The notes under the pieces are model-generated. The model saw only the letters and a list, made by a program, of their open reading frames with translations, ran no database searches and was not told where the DNA came from. A DNA stretch of 64,000 nucleotides from Eutrophovita brisbanensis (GTDB taxonomy: Bacteria; Pseudomonadota; Gammaproteobacteria; Burkholderiales; Eutrophovitaceae), in the NCBI GenBank assembly GCA_038147395.1, contig JAYQTM010000001.1, positions 1,922,001 through 1,986,000 on the forward strand, given 5' to 3'. Below are positions 17,586 through 25,633 of the stretch, in pieces (the first letter of the stretch is position 1; each line of letters starts with the position of its first letter). The translations under genes and the position numbers were made by a program.

Positions 17586-18158
17586 ATGAGTAACAAAGAA
17601 CAAGAATCAGCCGATCATAAAGACAACTCTCCAGGGCCGGCTGAGGTCGCGTCAGAAACGCAAGATATCACTAACGAGACTCCCGCAAAAACGTTAGATG
17701 AGGTTCAAAACGAACTTGATAAGGCGGTCGAAGAGCTAAACAATGCGAAGGAGGAATGGCTGCGGGCCAAAGCTGAGACGGAAAATATTCGCAAAAGAGC
17801 CGAATCGGATGTTGCGGCTGCCCACAAGTATGCATTAGAGCGATTCTCCACTGACCTACTCTCGGTGAAGGATAGCCTTGAAGCTGCAATGCAGTCTGAG
17901 AATAATTCCGTTGACTCAATCAAAGATGGTGTTGATTTAACTTTGAAGCAATTAGTTAAAACTTTCGACACCTTCGGAATCATTGAGGTCAATCCGGTTG
18001 GTGAGACACTTGACCCACACAAACACCAGGCCATGAGTGTCGTTGAATCAGACCAAGCACCCAACACGATCGTTAGTGTGTTCCAAAAAGGTTATCTACT
18101 CAACGACCGGCTGATCCGGCCAGCATTGGTCAGTGTTGCGAAAGCCAAAGACCAGTAA
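17586..18158 (+). CDS. grpE: Nucleotide exchange factor GrpE
   Basis: Dimeric exchange factor that releases ADP from DnaK. The 190-residue protein has an acidic, disordered N-terminus, a long helix from about residue 40 (DEVQNELDKAVEELNNAKEE, then RAKAETENIRKRAESD), and the beta-wing domain with GVDLTLKQLVKTFDTFGI and DPHKHQAMSVVES. It is preceded by a sigma-32 promoter and followed by dnaK, which has a promoter of its own. Confidence 0.98.
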   Translation: MSNKEQESADHKDNSPGPAEVASETQDITNETPAKTLDEVQNELDKAVEELNNAKEEWLRAKAETENIRKRAESDVAAAHKYALERFSTDLLSVKDSLEAAMQSENNSVDSIKDGVDLTLKQLVKTFDTFGIIEVNPVGETLDPHKHQAMSVVESDQAPNTIVSVFQKGYLLNDRLIRPALVSVAKAKDQ

Positions 18159-18163
18159 TCGTA

Positions 18164-18190
18164 TTGAAAAAAAAATAATCACCCCAATTT
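18164..18190 (+). promoter_or_regulatory. Second sigma-32 promoter, upstream of dnaK
   Basis: TTGAAA (18164-18169), a 12-base spacer and CCCCAATTT (18182-18190) repeat the architecture of the grpE promoter, with the same -10 sequence and the same spacing. It lies in the grpE-dnaK gap, about 37 bases before the dnaK ATG, so dnaK can be transcribed on its own under heat stress. Confidence 0.7.
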
Positions 18191-18226
18191 AATGAATAAC
18201 AAAACTCGATTTTAAGGATAAACAAC

Positions 18227-20155
18227 ATGGGTAAGATCATTGGTATCGATTTAGGTACGACAAATTCATGTATCGCTGTCATGGACGGTGGTAAGGCGAA
18301 AGTTCTCGAAAACGCGGAGGGTGCGAGGACAACCCCCTCAATTATTGCGTATACAGACGATAACGAGGTATTGGTTGGAGCTCCCGCGAAGCGACAAGCG
18401 GTCACAAACCCAAAGAACACACTCTATGCAGTCAAACGTTTGATCGGCCGACGCTTTAAGGACTCTGAGGTAACAAAAGCCATTGGCAATTCTCCATTTT
18501 CAATTGTTGAAGCAAAAAACGGAGATGCTTGGGTAGAGGTGCTCGGGAAACAAAGCGCCCCCCCTGAGATTTCGGCTCAAGTCCTGATGAAAATGAAGAA
18601 AACTGCAGAGGATTACCTTGGAGAGACAGTCACCGAAGCCGTGATTACTGTGCCAGCATATTTCAATGACTCACAGCGGCAAGCGACTAAGGACGCAGGG
18701 AAAATTGCCGGTCTGGACGTCAAGAGAATCATCAACGAACCAACCGCTGCAGCGCTAGCGTTTGGCATGGACAAAAAACAGGGAGACCGAAAAATCGCGA
18801 TCTACGATCTCGGTGGTGGCACCTTCGATGTCTCGATCATCGAGATTGCCGAAGTTGATGGCGAACACCAGTTCGAAGTGCTATCGACGAACGGAGACAC
18901 CTTCTTAGGTGGGGAAGACTTTGATCAAAGAATTATCGACTACCTCGCTGACGAATTTAAGAAAGATCAAGGCGTTGACCTACGAGGTGACGTGCTTGCG
19001 TTACAACGATTGAAGGAGGCTGCTGAAAAAGCAAAAATCGAACTGTCCTCCAGTCAACAAACTGAGGTTAATTTGCCATATGTCACGGCGGATGCCTCTG
19101 GCCCCAAACACTTGAATGTAAAAATTACTCGTGCGAAGCTCGAGAGCCTCGTTGACGATCTTGTGGCACGCACGATCGAGCCATGTAAAATCGCCATCAA
19201 AGATGCCGGCGTTAAAGTCAGCGACATCCAAGACGTGATTTTGGTCGGTGGTATGTCGCGCATGCCCAAAGTACAAGAGACCGTCAAGAACTTCTTCAAC
19301 AAAGAGCCACGGAAAGACGTTAACCCTGATGAGGCTGTTGCACTCGGCGCTGCGATACAGGGAGGCGTATTACAGGGTGACGTGAAAGATGTCCTCCTGT
19401 TGGATGTCACCCCACTGTCACTGGGTATCGAAACGCTCGGTGGCGTGATGACGAAACTGATTGAAAAAAACACAACGATCCCGACCAAAGCAAACCAGGT
19501 GTTTTCAACAGCTGAAGACAATCAGACTGCGGTAACCATCCACGTTCTACAGGGCGAGAGGGAGATGGCAAAGGATAATAAATCTCTTGGCCAATTTAAC
19601 CTATCTGATATCCCCGCTGCTGCCAGAGGAATGCCACAAATTGAAGTCAACTTCGATATCGATGCGAATGGCATTCTAAATGTGACTGCGAAAGATAAAG
19701 CGACCGGAAAAGAGAGCAAAATCACCATCAAGGCGAACTCTGGCTTGTCGGACGAAGAGATCGAAAAAATGGTGAAAGATGCTGAAGCGCACGCCGATGA
19801 CGACAAAAAAGCTCGAGAGCTGGTGGACGTAAGAAACCAGTGTGACTCTCTCATCCACAGCGTCAAGAAAACTCTGGCTGAAAACTCAGATAAAGTGGAG
19901 GACGCAGAGAAAGAAACCATCGAGGCTGCAATCAAAGACGCGGAAGAGGCGCTAAAGAACGGTGATAAAGCTGACATCGAAGCTAAGTCTCAAGCGCTCG
20001 CAGCCGCCTCCCAGTCGATCGCAGAGAAACTCTACGCGAACCAAGAGAGCGAAGGCTCTGACTCAAATGCCCAAAGCGGTACTGCAGGATCTGATGAAGG
20101 GGACGTAGTAGATGCTGAATTCGAGGAAGTGAAAGACGACAAGAAAGACGCATAA
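18227..20155 (+). CDS. dnaK: Molecular chaperone DnaK (Hsp70)
   Basis: ATP-dependent Hsp70 chaperone. The nucleotide-binding domain opens with IGIDLGTTNSCIAVMDGG and holds NEPTAAALAFGMD, IYDLGGGTFDVSI and VGGMSRMPKVQ. The linker DVLLLDVTPLSLGIETLGG leads to the substrate-binding domain and the helical lid, ending in an acidic tail EEVKDDKKDA. Length 642 (E. coli 638). ATG at 18227 follows AAGGA. It is flanked by grpE and dnaJ in the standard order, with a sigma-32 promoter before it and a terminator-like hairpin after it. Confidence 0.99.
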   Translation: MGKIIGIDLGTTNSCIAVMDGGKAKVLENAEGARTTPSIIAYTDDNEVLVGAPAKRQAVTNPKNTLYAVKRLIGRRFKDSEVTKAIGNSPFSIVEAKNGDAWVEVLGKQSAPPEISAQVLMKMKKTAEDYLGETVTEAVITVPAYFNDSQRQATKDAGKIAGLDVKRIINEPTAAALAFGMDKKQGDRKIAIYDLGGGTFDVSIIEIAEVDGEHQFEVLSTNGDTFLGGEDFDQRIIDYLADEFKKDQGVDLRGDVLALQRLKEAAEKAKIELSSSQQTEVNLPYVTADASGPKHLNVKITRAKLESLVDDLVARTIEPCKIAIKDAGVKVSDIQDVILVGGMSRMPKVQETVKNFFNKEPRKDVNPDEAVALGAAIQGGVLQGDVKDVLLLDVTPLSLGIETLGGVMTKLIEKNTTIPTKANQVFSTAEDNQTAVTIHVLQGEREMAKDNKSLGQFNLSDIPAAARGMPQIEVNFDIDANGILNVTAKDKATGKESKITIKANSGLSDEEIEKMVKDAEAHADDDKKARELVDVRNQCDSLIHSVKKTLAENSDKVEDAEKETIEAAIKDAEEALKNGDKADIEAKSQALAAASQSIAEKLYANQESEGSDSNAQSGTAGSDEGDVVDAEFEEVKDDKKDA

Positions 20156-20177
20156 CTTGATTCGTCATTTTTAGAAC

Positions 20178-20217
20178 AAAGTGGTTGGAGTCGTCTGACT
20201 CTCAGCCACTTTTTGTT
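20178..20217 (+). terminator. Intrinsic terminator between dnaK and dnaJ
   Basis: A strong stem (arms about 20180-20192 and 20197-20210, GTCT loop, with one mismatch and one bulge) is followed by TTTTTGTT. It lies in the 88-base gap between dnaK and dnaJ. It should stop part of the transcripts and keep dnaJ below dnaK in expression; read-through or an unseen promoter must serve dnaJ. Confidence 0.75.
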
Positions 20218-20243
20218 CGCCAAAACAAAAGATCTAAGCAGCT

Positions 20244-21368
20244 ATGGCCAAAAAAGATTACTACGAAGTATTGGGTGTAAATCGAGACGCGAGCGACGGT
20301 GACCTCAAGAAGTCATATCGTCGTCTTGCAATGAAATTCCACCCTGACAAAAATCCTGATAATCCGAAGGCAGAGGAACAATTTAAAGAAGTTAAGGAAG
20401 CATACGAGATGCTTTCCGATCCGCAAAAACGTGCTGCTTACGACCAGTATGGCCACGCTGGGGTTGACCCATCATCTGGAATGGGTGCGGGCGCTGGCGG
20501 ATTTGGCGGATTCTCAGATGCCTTTGGCGACATTTTCGGTGATATTTTTGGTGGTGGTCGAGGCGGCGGTCGATCTAACGTCTACCGCGGATCTGACTTG
20601 AAATACAATTTAGAAGTATCCCTAGAAGAGGCGGCCAAAGGGACGGAGACGAAAATTCGTATTCCCGCATACGACGAGTGCGCAAAGTGCCACGGTTCGG
20701 GTGCAAAACCTGGGACAGAGCCTGTGACGTGTAACACGTGTCGAGGACAAGGTCAGGTTCGGGTCACGCAAGGTTTCTTTTCTATTGCCCAAACCTGTCC
20801 GGACTGCCATGGCAGCGGAAAAGTGATCAAAACTCCGTGTGGCGACTGCTCTGGTCAAGGAAGAATCAAAAACAACAAGACACTTTCCGTAAAAATTCCT
20901 GCGGGAGTCGATCAAGGGGATCGAATCAGGTTATCGGGAGAAGGCGAAGCGGGAGTGAATGGAGGTCCTTCCGGTGACCTTTACGTTGTCGTCAACATCC
21001 GAGAGCATGACGTATTTACTAGAGACGGTAACAACTTACATTGTGAAATGCCCATTAGCTTCAGTACAGCGGCACTTGGAGGTGAAATTCAAATTCCAAC
21101 GTTGGATGGCTATGCCAAAATCAAGGTGTCTCCCGAAACTCAAACGGGAAAAATTTTTAGGTTAAGAGGTAAGGGAATCAAGGGAGTTCGCAGCAGCGCA
21201 TTCGGCGATCTGATGTGCCATGTCATCGTCGAAACACCTGTCAACTTGACCGAGCGACAAAAAGAACTGCTATCGGAATTAGAACAAATCAACCAATCTG
21301 ACAACGAGAGGCACAATCCAAGAGCAAAATCTTGGATGGATAAAGTAAAAGATTTCTTTGACGCTTGA
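20244..21368 (+). CDS. dnaJ: Chaperone protein DnaJ (Hsp40)
   Basis: Co-chaperone that delivers substrates to DnaK and stimulates its ATPase. The J domain holds the HPDK motif near residue 33, followed by a Gly/Phe-rich linker (GFGGFSDAFGDIFGDIFGGG). The zinc domain contains four CxxCxGxG repeats (CAKCHGSG, CNTCRGQG, CPDCHGSG, CGDCSGQG), then two C-terminal beta domains. At 374 residues it is a full-length type I DnaJ. It is convergent with the cysS fragments, with only 5 bases between stops. Confidence 0.99.
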   Translation: MAKKDYYEVLGVNRDASDGDLKKSYRRLAMKFHPDKNPDNPKAEEQFKEVKEAYEMLSDPQKRAAYDQYGHAGVDPSSGMGAGAGGFGGFSDAFGDIFGDIFGGGRGGGRSNVYRGSDLKYNLEVSLEEAAKGTETKIRIPAYDECAKCHGSGAKPGTEPVTCNTCRGQGQVRVTQGFFSIAQTCPDCHGSGKVIKTPCGDCSGQGRIKNNKTLSVKIPAGVDQGDRIRLSGEGEAGVNGGPSGDLYVVVNIREHDVFTRDGNNLHCEMPISFSTAALGGEIQIPTLDGYAKIKVSPETQTGKIFRLRGKGIKGVRSSAFGDLMCHVIVETPVNLTERQKELLSELEQINQSDNERHNPRAKSWMDKVKDFFDA

Positions 21369-21373
21369 CGTCG

Positions 21374-21751
21374 CTAAGCTCTACGCCAGGTCGTTTTACC
21401 AGCGCTATCCTCTAAAGTGATTCCTGCGGCGGTCAATTCGTCGCGCAGACGATCAGCCTCTTTAAAGTCTTTCTTGGATCGAGCTTCGTCTCGGGCGACG
21501 ATCATCGCGTCAATCTCCTCAGACGACATTTCAAGGCCCTCACGAGACTGTAAAAACAGAGCGGGCTCCCGATCAAGCAGACCCAGCTCCGCCGCCAGTG
21601 CTCTTAGCAAATAAGCCAGGCTCACATCCCCGCTTCGGTTCAACTCACTGACGATATCAAACAACACGGAAATAGCCTCTGGCGTATTAAAGTCATCATC
21701 CATCGCCTCTTTGAACCGGTGTGCAAATGCGTGTTGCCAATCAATCGTCAA
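21374..21751 (-). CDS. cysS: Cysteinyl-tRNA synthetase, C-terminal part (separate frame)
   Basis: The 125-residue frame matches the C-terminal helical anticodon-binding region of CysRS: RFKEAMDDDFNTPEAISVLFDIV, LGLLDREPALFLQ, ARDEARSKKDFKEADRLRDEL and the family ending TTWRR. It lies one frame away from the catalytic part. Its first possible start is TTG (21749-21751), sharing bases with the TGA of the upstream frame (TTGA), with AAGGA three bases before. Either one base is wrong or mutated in the poorly conserved linker, or the enzyme is made as two coupled chains. No conserved residue appears to be lost between the parts. Confidence 0.85.
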   Translation of the reverse strand: MTIDWQHAFAHRFKEAMDDDFNTPEAISVLFDIVSELNRSGDVSLAYLLRALAAELGLLDREPALFLQSREGLEMSSEEIDAMIVARDEARSKKDFKEADRLRDELTAAGITLEDSAGKTTWRRA

Positions 21752-22749
21752 GGATCCTTGGGAAGGGGATCGAAATCCTTGAGAGCTGTGTACATTCGAG
21801 ACAAGGCAAGACGCGCATCTTCTAAATGCTTATCCGAATAGTTTAATGGACTCCTGTAGTGCGCTCTGAGTATAAAAAACCTTAAAACTTCAGGATCAAA
21901 TTTATCCAGGACTTCTCTGACAGTGAAGAAATTTCCCAAAGACTTGGACATTTTTTCGTTATCTACTCGAACGAAACCATTATGCATCCAATATTTCACA
22001 AAACCTGCACCATGGGCCCCCTCGGACTGGGCAATCTCGTTTTCGTGGTGTGGGAATTGTAAATCTTGCCCTCCACCGTGAATATCAAAGTACTTACCCA
22101 GATACCTTTCGCTCATCGCAGAGCACTCGATGTGCCACCCAGGGCGACCATCCCCCCATGGAGAGGGCCAGCTGGGCTCACCTGGCTTGGTTGTCTTCCA
22201 CAAAACGAAATCCATGGGATGCTTTTTGGCCAAATCGACTTCGACGCGCTCACCCGCTCTAAGATCCTCGAGGGTCTTGCCAGATAACCGTCCATACTTT
22301 TCAAACAAAGAGACTGAGTAGTAAACATCGCCTGACTCACCCACGTATGCATATCCTTTGTTAATCAACGTTCCGATTAACTCGATCATTTGAGGGATAT
22401 TCTCCGTCGCCTTAGGCTCAATGTCGGGGCGAACTACCCCGAGGGAGGCGGCGTCTTGATTCATCGCATCGATAAAACGACTCGTCAACTGCTGATATGT
22501 CTCTTCGTTATCTCGAGCTCTAGCGATAATTTTGTCGTCAATATCTGTGATATTTCGAACATAAGTGACGTCATATCCCGATGTTTCAAACCATTTCCGC
22601 ACCATGTCGAACACAACCATCACTCGAGCATGACCGACGTGGCACAAGTCGTAGACTGTCATACCACAGACATACATTCGAACCGAGTTTGGCTCTATCG
22701 ATTGGAATTCTTCTTTCTGGCGGGTAAGTGTATTGAAGAGTTTCAACAT
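21748..22749 (-). CDS. cysS: Cysteinyl-tRNA synthetase, catalytic N-terminal part
   Basis: Charges tRNA-Cys with cysteine. This 333-residue frame holds the complete Rossmann catalytic core: the zinc cysteine in MYVCGMTVYD with the HIGH equivalent HVGH, further zinc ligands in GWHIECSAMS and FPHHENEIAQSEG, and KMSKS in DNEKMSKSLGNF. It ends with TGA just after RMYTALKDFDPLP, where CysRS normally continues into the anticodon-binding domain (E. coli enzyme 461 residues). That domain is encoded directly downstream in another frame. ATG start at 22747-22749. It is divergent from ppiB. Confidence 0.92.
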   Translation of the reverse strand: MLKLFNTLTRQKEEFQSIEPNSVRMYVCGMTVYDLCHVGHARVMVVFDMVRKWFETSGYDVTYVRNITDIDDKIIARARDNEETYQQLTSRFIDAMNQDAASLGVVRPDIEPKATENIPQMIELIGTLINKGYAYVGESGDVYYSVSLFEKYGRLSGKTLEDLRAGERVEVDLAKKHPMDFVLWKTTKPGEPSWPSPWGDGRPGWHIECSAMSERYLGKYFDIHGGGQDLQFPHHENEIAQSEGAHGAGFVKYWMHNGFVRVDNEKMSKSLGNFFTVREVLDKFDPEVLRFFILRAHYRSPLNYSDKHLEDARLALSRMYTALKDFDPLPKDP

Positions 22750-22996
22750 AATTTGCGTTTAACAACAAACGATCTCACAGAGATAGTCCATTAAGGGTTT
22801 CCATGGCTCTGCTGGCTCAAGCGACAACAGGTTACAGCAAACAAATAGGTTTTGCCGAGCGCATCTATCAAGTTTTGGTCGAGAACACAGCAACTTCCTT
22901 TCTGTTATCGTGGAGTCTTAGTGTGTGATCCGACAGCGAACACTCGCTAAACCAAATCACCCACATTGTTACCACTCAAACATAGAAAGATTTGAT

Positions 22997-23497
22997 ATGA
23001 GCACCAAAGTGAAATTATCAACGTCAATGGGCGACATTGTCGTGGAACTGAATGATGCTGACGCGCCGCTAACTACAAAAAATTTTCTCGATTACGTTGA
23101 CGCTGGATTCTACAATGGGACGATATTTCATAGAGTCATCAATGGATTCATGATTCAAGGTGGCGGCATGGACTCAAACATGAGTGAAAAGACGACTCAG
23201 TCACCGATACAGAATGAAGCTACGAATGGTCTCAAAAATGACTGCTACACGATCGCAATGGCCAGAACAAATGAAGTTCATTCGGCGACCTCTCAGTTCT
23301 TCATTAATGTCGCTAATAATGACTTTCTCAACTTCTCATCCGAAACCCCTCAAGGTTTTGGATACTGTGTTTTCGGTAAGGTTGTGGAAGGTGAATCAGT
23401 TGTTGACACAATTAAAATGGTCGAAACTGGATCGCACGGATTTCATCAAGATGTTCCCAAAGACGTCGTTCTAATCGAGAGCGCCGAGCGCGTCTAA
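22997..23497 (+). CDS. ppiB: Peptidyl-prolyl cis-trans isomerase B (cyclophilin)
   Basis: Cytoplasmic cyclophilin that speeds proline isomerisation in folding proteins. Motifs: NFLDYVDAGFYNGTIFHRVI, GFMIQGGG, the active-site MARTNEVHSATSQFFINV and GFGYCVFGKVVEG. I chose ATG at 22997, giving 166 residues (E. coli PpiB 164) with no signal peptide; the open frame continues upstream but adds nothing family-like. It is followed after one base by lpxH; cysS, ppiB and lpxH also cluster in Pseudomonas. Confidence 0.96.
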   Translation: MSTKVKLSTSMGDIVVELNDADAPLTTKNFLDYVDAGFYNGTIFHRVINGFMIQGGGMDSNMSEKTTQSPIQNEATNGLKNDCYTIAMARTNEVHSATSQFFINVANNDFLNFSSETPQGFGYCVFGKVVEGESVVDTIKMVETGSHGFHQDVPKDVVLIESAERV

Positions 23498-23498
23498 A

Positions 23499-24239
23499 GT
23501 GCAGATGTTGGTCGGGTCACAATTTTTTTTTATATCTGACCTCCATCTCTCGGATCCTAGTGATTCTAAGACTCAAATATTCCTACACTTCCTAAAAAGC
23601 TTGCGTGGGAAAAGCGCGCAGCTTTTTGTATTAGGGGATTTGTTTGACTACTGGATTGGTGATGACGATATCGAAAATCCGCTCTTCCAGAAAACCACCA
23701 GTGAACTTAAAAACACGACAGCATCTGGAACTCCAATTACATTCATCAGGGGGAATCGTGATTTCCTCATTGGAGATGCATTTAGCTCTTTGACTGGCGT
23801 CGAGATCGCGCCAGATTTTTTGGTAGTTGACATCTTCGGGACAAGAACTCTACTGAGTCACGGAGATCTCTTGTGTACGGACGACATCGACTATCAAAAA
23901 ATTCGTCACGTCGTGAGGTCGAAAGAATGGATTGAGGACTTTTGCAAGTTACCGCTATCGGAGAGACGAATGAGAGCCAAAGCTTACCGACAAGAAAGCA
24001 ATACCGCGAAAAGCGAAAAATCGGATCTCATCATGGACGTATCACAACACACCGTAGAGGAAACTTTCAATCAATGGGGTTGTAGTCTCATGATCCACGG
24101 ACACACGCACCGTCCTGCCAGACACGAACATTTCATAAACGGTCATAAACATGAACGATTTGTACTCCCAGATTGGGATAATAAAAGGGGCGCTCTACGA
24201 TTTACCTCAGAGGGTTTGAGTGAAATTTCGCTGAGTTGA
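23499..24239 (+). CDS. lpxH: UDP-2,3-diacylglucosamine diphosphatase LpxH
   Basis: Peripheral membrane metallophosphoesterase that makes lipid X from UDP-2,3-diacylglucosamine, the fourth step of lipid A synthesis. The metal-binding motifs are all present: FISDLHLSD, LGDLFDYWIGDD, RGNRDFL, LSHGD and MIHGHTHRP. Length 246. The start may be GTG at 23499 or ATG at 23505, two codons later; the gene begins one base after the ppiB stop, so they are translationally linked. It is convergent with metZ (7 bases). Confidence 0.96.
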   Translation: MQMLVGSQFFFISDLHLSDPSDSKTQIFLHFLKSLRGKSAQLFVLGDLFDYWIGDDDIENPLFQKTTSELKNTTASGTPITFIRGNRDFLIGDAFSSLTGVEIAPDFLVVDIFGTRTLLSHGDLLCTDDIDYQKIRHVVRSKEWIEDFCKLPLSERRMRAKAYRQESNTAKSEKSDLIMDVSQHTVEETFNQWGCSLMIHGHTHRPARHEHFINGHKHERFVLPDWDNKRGALRFTSEGLSEISLS

Positions 24240-24246
24240 CGATCGT

Positions 24247-25434
24247 CTATATTCTCGCCAAGGCATCCTCAAGATCCGATTGTAAATCAGCGACCCCCTC
24301 TAAACCGACCGCGACTCGAATCAAACCTTCGGTGATCCCAGCGGCTAGTCGATCACTCTCAGGGACCCGACCATGAGTCGTCGATGCAGGGTGCGTAATT
24401 GTGCTGCGTGTATCCCCTAAATTTGCAGTAATCGAGATTAGTTTGACGTTATCAATCAAACCCCACGCTCGCTTTCTATCCCCGACATCAAATGACACAA
24501 TGCCACCACCGCCAGTTTGTTGCTTTCTTGCCAATTCATACTGCGGATGAGACGCTAACCACGGGTAGAAAACTCGAGTGACTTTGTCGTGATTTTCTAA
24601 CCAAGTCGCGATATTGAATGCTGATTTGGCGTGTGCTTCCATTCTCAGCTTTAACGTCTCAAGTCCTTTGAACAACACCCACGCGTTAAAGGGTGATAAG
24701 GTCGCTCCGGCCGTTCTCAGGAATGCTCTCACCGGCTTCTCCACGAGATCGCTCTTGCCGACAACTGCCCCACCTAAAACACGTCCTTGCCCATCCAAAT
24801 ACTTAGTCGCGGAATGCACCACGATATCGACACCGAAATCTAGTGGTCTTTGAAACACCGGAGTACAGAAACAATTGTCCACCACCGTAATAATGTCCCG
24901 TTTTTGCGCCAGACTGACCCAGTCTCGCAAGTCAATTATCTGCATCAATGGATTTGAAGGTGTTTCGAGAAAAAATAAGCGGGTTTTATCGGTGACCGCA
25001 TTATCCCACTCGTCAACGTCAGACGAGTGCACGAACGTCGTATGAATTTGAAACTTTCTGAGAAAATTCGAAAATAGTTGGCGACTTGCGCCGAAAATAT
25101 TAGCCGATGCAACAATATGATCGCCAGACTCCAAAAGTGACATCACCACCGCGAGTATTGCCGACATTCCTGAAGACGTTGAAATGGCAACATCCCCATT
25201 TTCCAATGCAGCTAAACGCTCTTCAAACATCTCAAGACTAGGATTTGTATAGCGAGAGTAAACCATCCCATCAGCGTCACCCGAAAACCGCTCGGCGGCT
25301 TCCTGGGCATTGCTGAACACAAAACTTGAGGTCAAATACAGCGCTTCCGAGTGCTCGTTAAACTGGCTTCTCTTCGATCCAGCCCGTACAGACAAAGTCT
25401 CAATCTCGAATTCTGTATCACTATCTTGGATCAT
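24247..25434 (-). CDS. metZ: O-succinylhomoserine sulfhydrylase MetZ
   Basis: PLP enzyme of the Cys/Met metabolism family that makes homocysteine directly from O-succinylhomoserine and sulfide. Motifs: TSSFVFSNAQEA, SRYTNPSLEMFEERLAALE, the PLP lysine in HSATKYLDGQGRVLGG, and the C-terminal THPASTTHGR. The 395-residue length fits MetZ; cystathionine gamma-synthase is a close alternative. The position directly after purF is the same as metZ in Pseudomonas, which decides the call. A bidirectional terminator separates it from purF. Confidence 0.9.
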   Translation of the reverse strand: MIQDSDTEFEIETLSVRAGSKRSQFNEHSEALYLTSSFVFSNAQEAAERFSGDADGMVYSRYTNPSLEMFEERLAALENGDVAISTSSGMSAILAVVMSLLESGDHIVASANIFGASRQLFSNFLRKFQIHTTFVHSSDVDEWDNAVTDKTRLFFLETPSNPLMQIIDLRDWVSLAQKRDIITVVDNCFCTPVFQRPLDFGVDIVVHSATKYLDGQGRVLGGAVVGKSDLVEKPVRAFLRTAGATLSPFNAWVLFKGLETLKLRMEAHAKSAFNIATWLENHDKVTRVFYPWLASHPQYELARKQQTGGGGIVSFDVGDRKRAWGLIDNVKLISITANLGDTRSTITHPASTTHGRVPESDRLAAGITEGLIRVAVGLEGVADLQSDLEDALARI

Positions 25435-25480
25435 TTCCCATCACTCCTGTTCGTCTCGTTTTTAGCTACCCCTAAAAACA

Positions 25481-25511
25481 AAAAACTCGCTTCAAACTAA
25501 AGCGAGTTTTT
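25481..25511. terminator. Bidirectional intrinsic terminator between purF and metZ
   Basis: A perfect 12-bp stem (arms 25481-25492 and 25500-25511, 7-base loop) starts with A5 and ends with T5, so it can act on either strand. On the minus strand it ends the long cvpA-purF transcript, about 120 bases after the purF stop and 45 bases before metZ, which therefore probably has its own promoter. Confidence 0.88.
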
Positions 25512-25633
25512 AGACTACGATACGCTTTAGCTGGTATTTTTTACGCGCCCGCAAGCTGATAATCAAATCGGCGCGTTTGGATCCTATCTTTGGTTGCTGC
25601 AAAAGTCAAGGTAGCCTTTTCCTTTACACAATA

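Noticed and set aside
22803..22928. Short plus-strand frame of 41 codons (MALLAQATTG...) in the cysS-ppiB gap, with AAGGG upstream
   Set aside because: No homology recognised, not clearly conserved, and a 41-codon frame is expected by chance. The gap otherwise holds only the divergent promoters.
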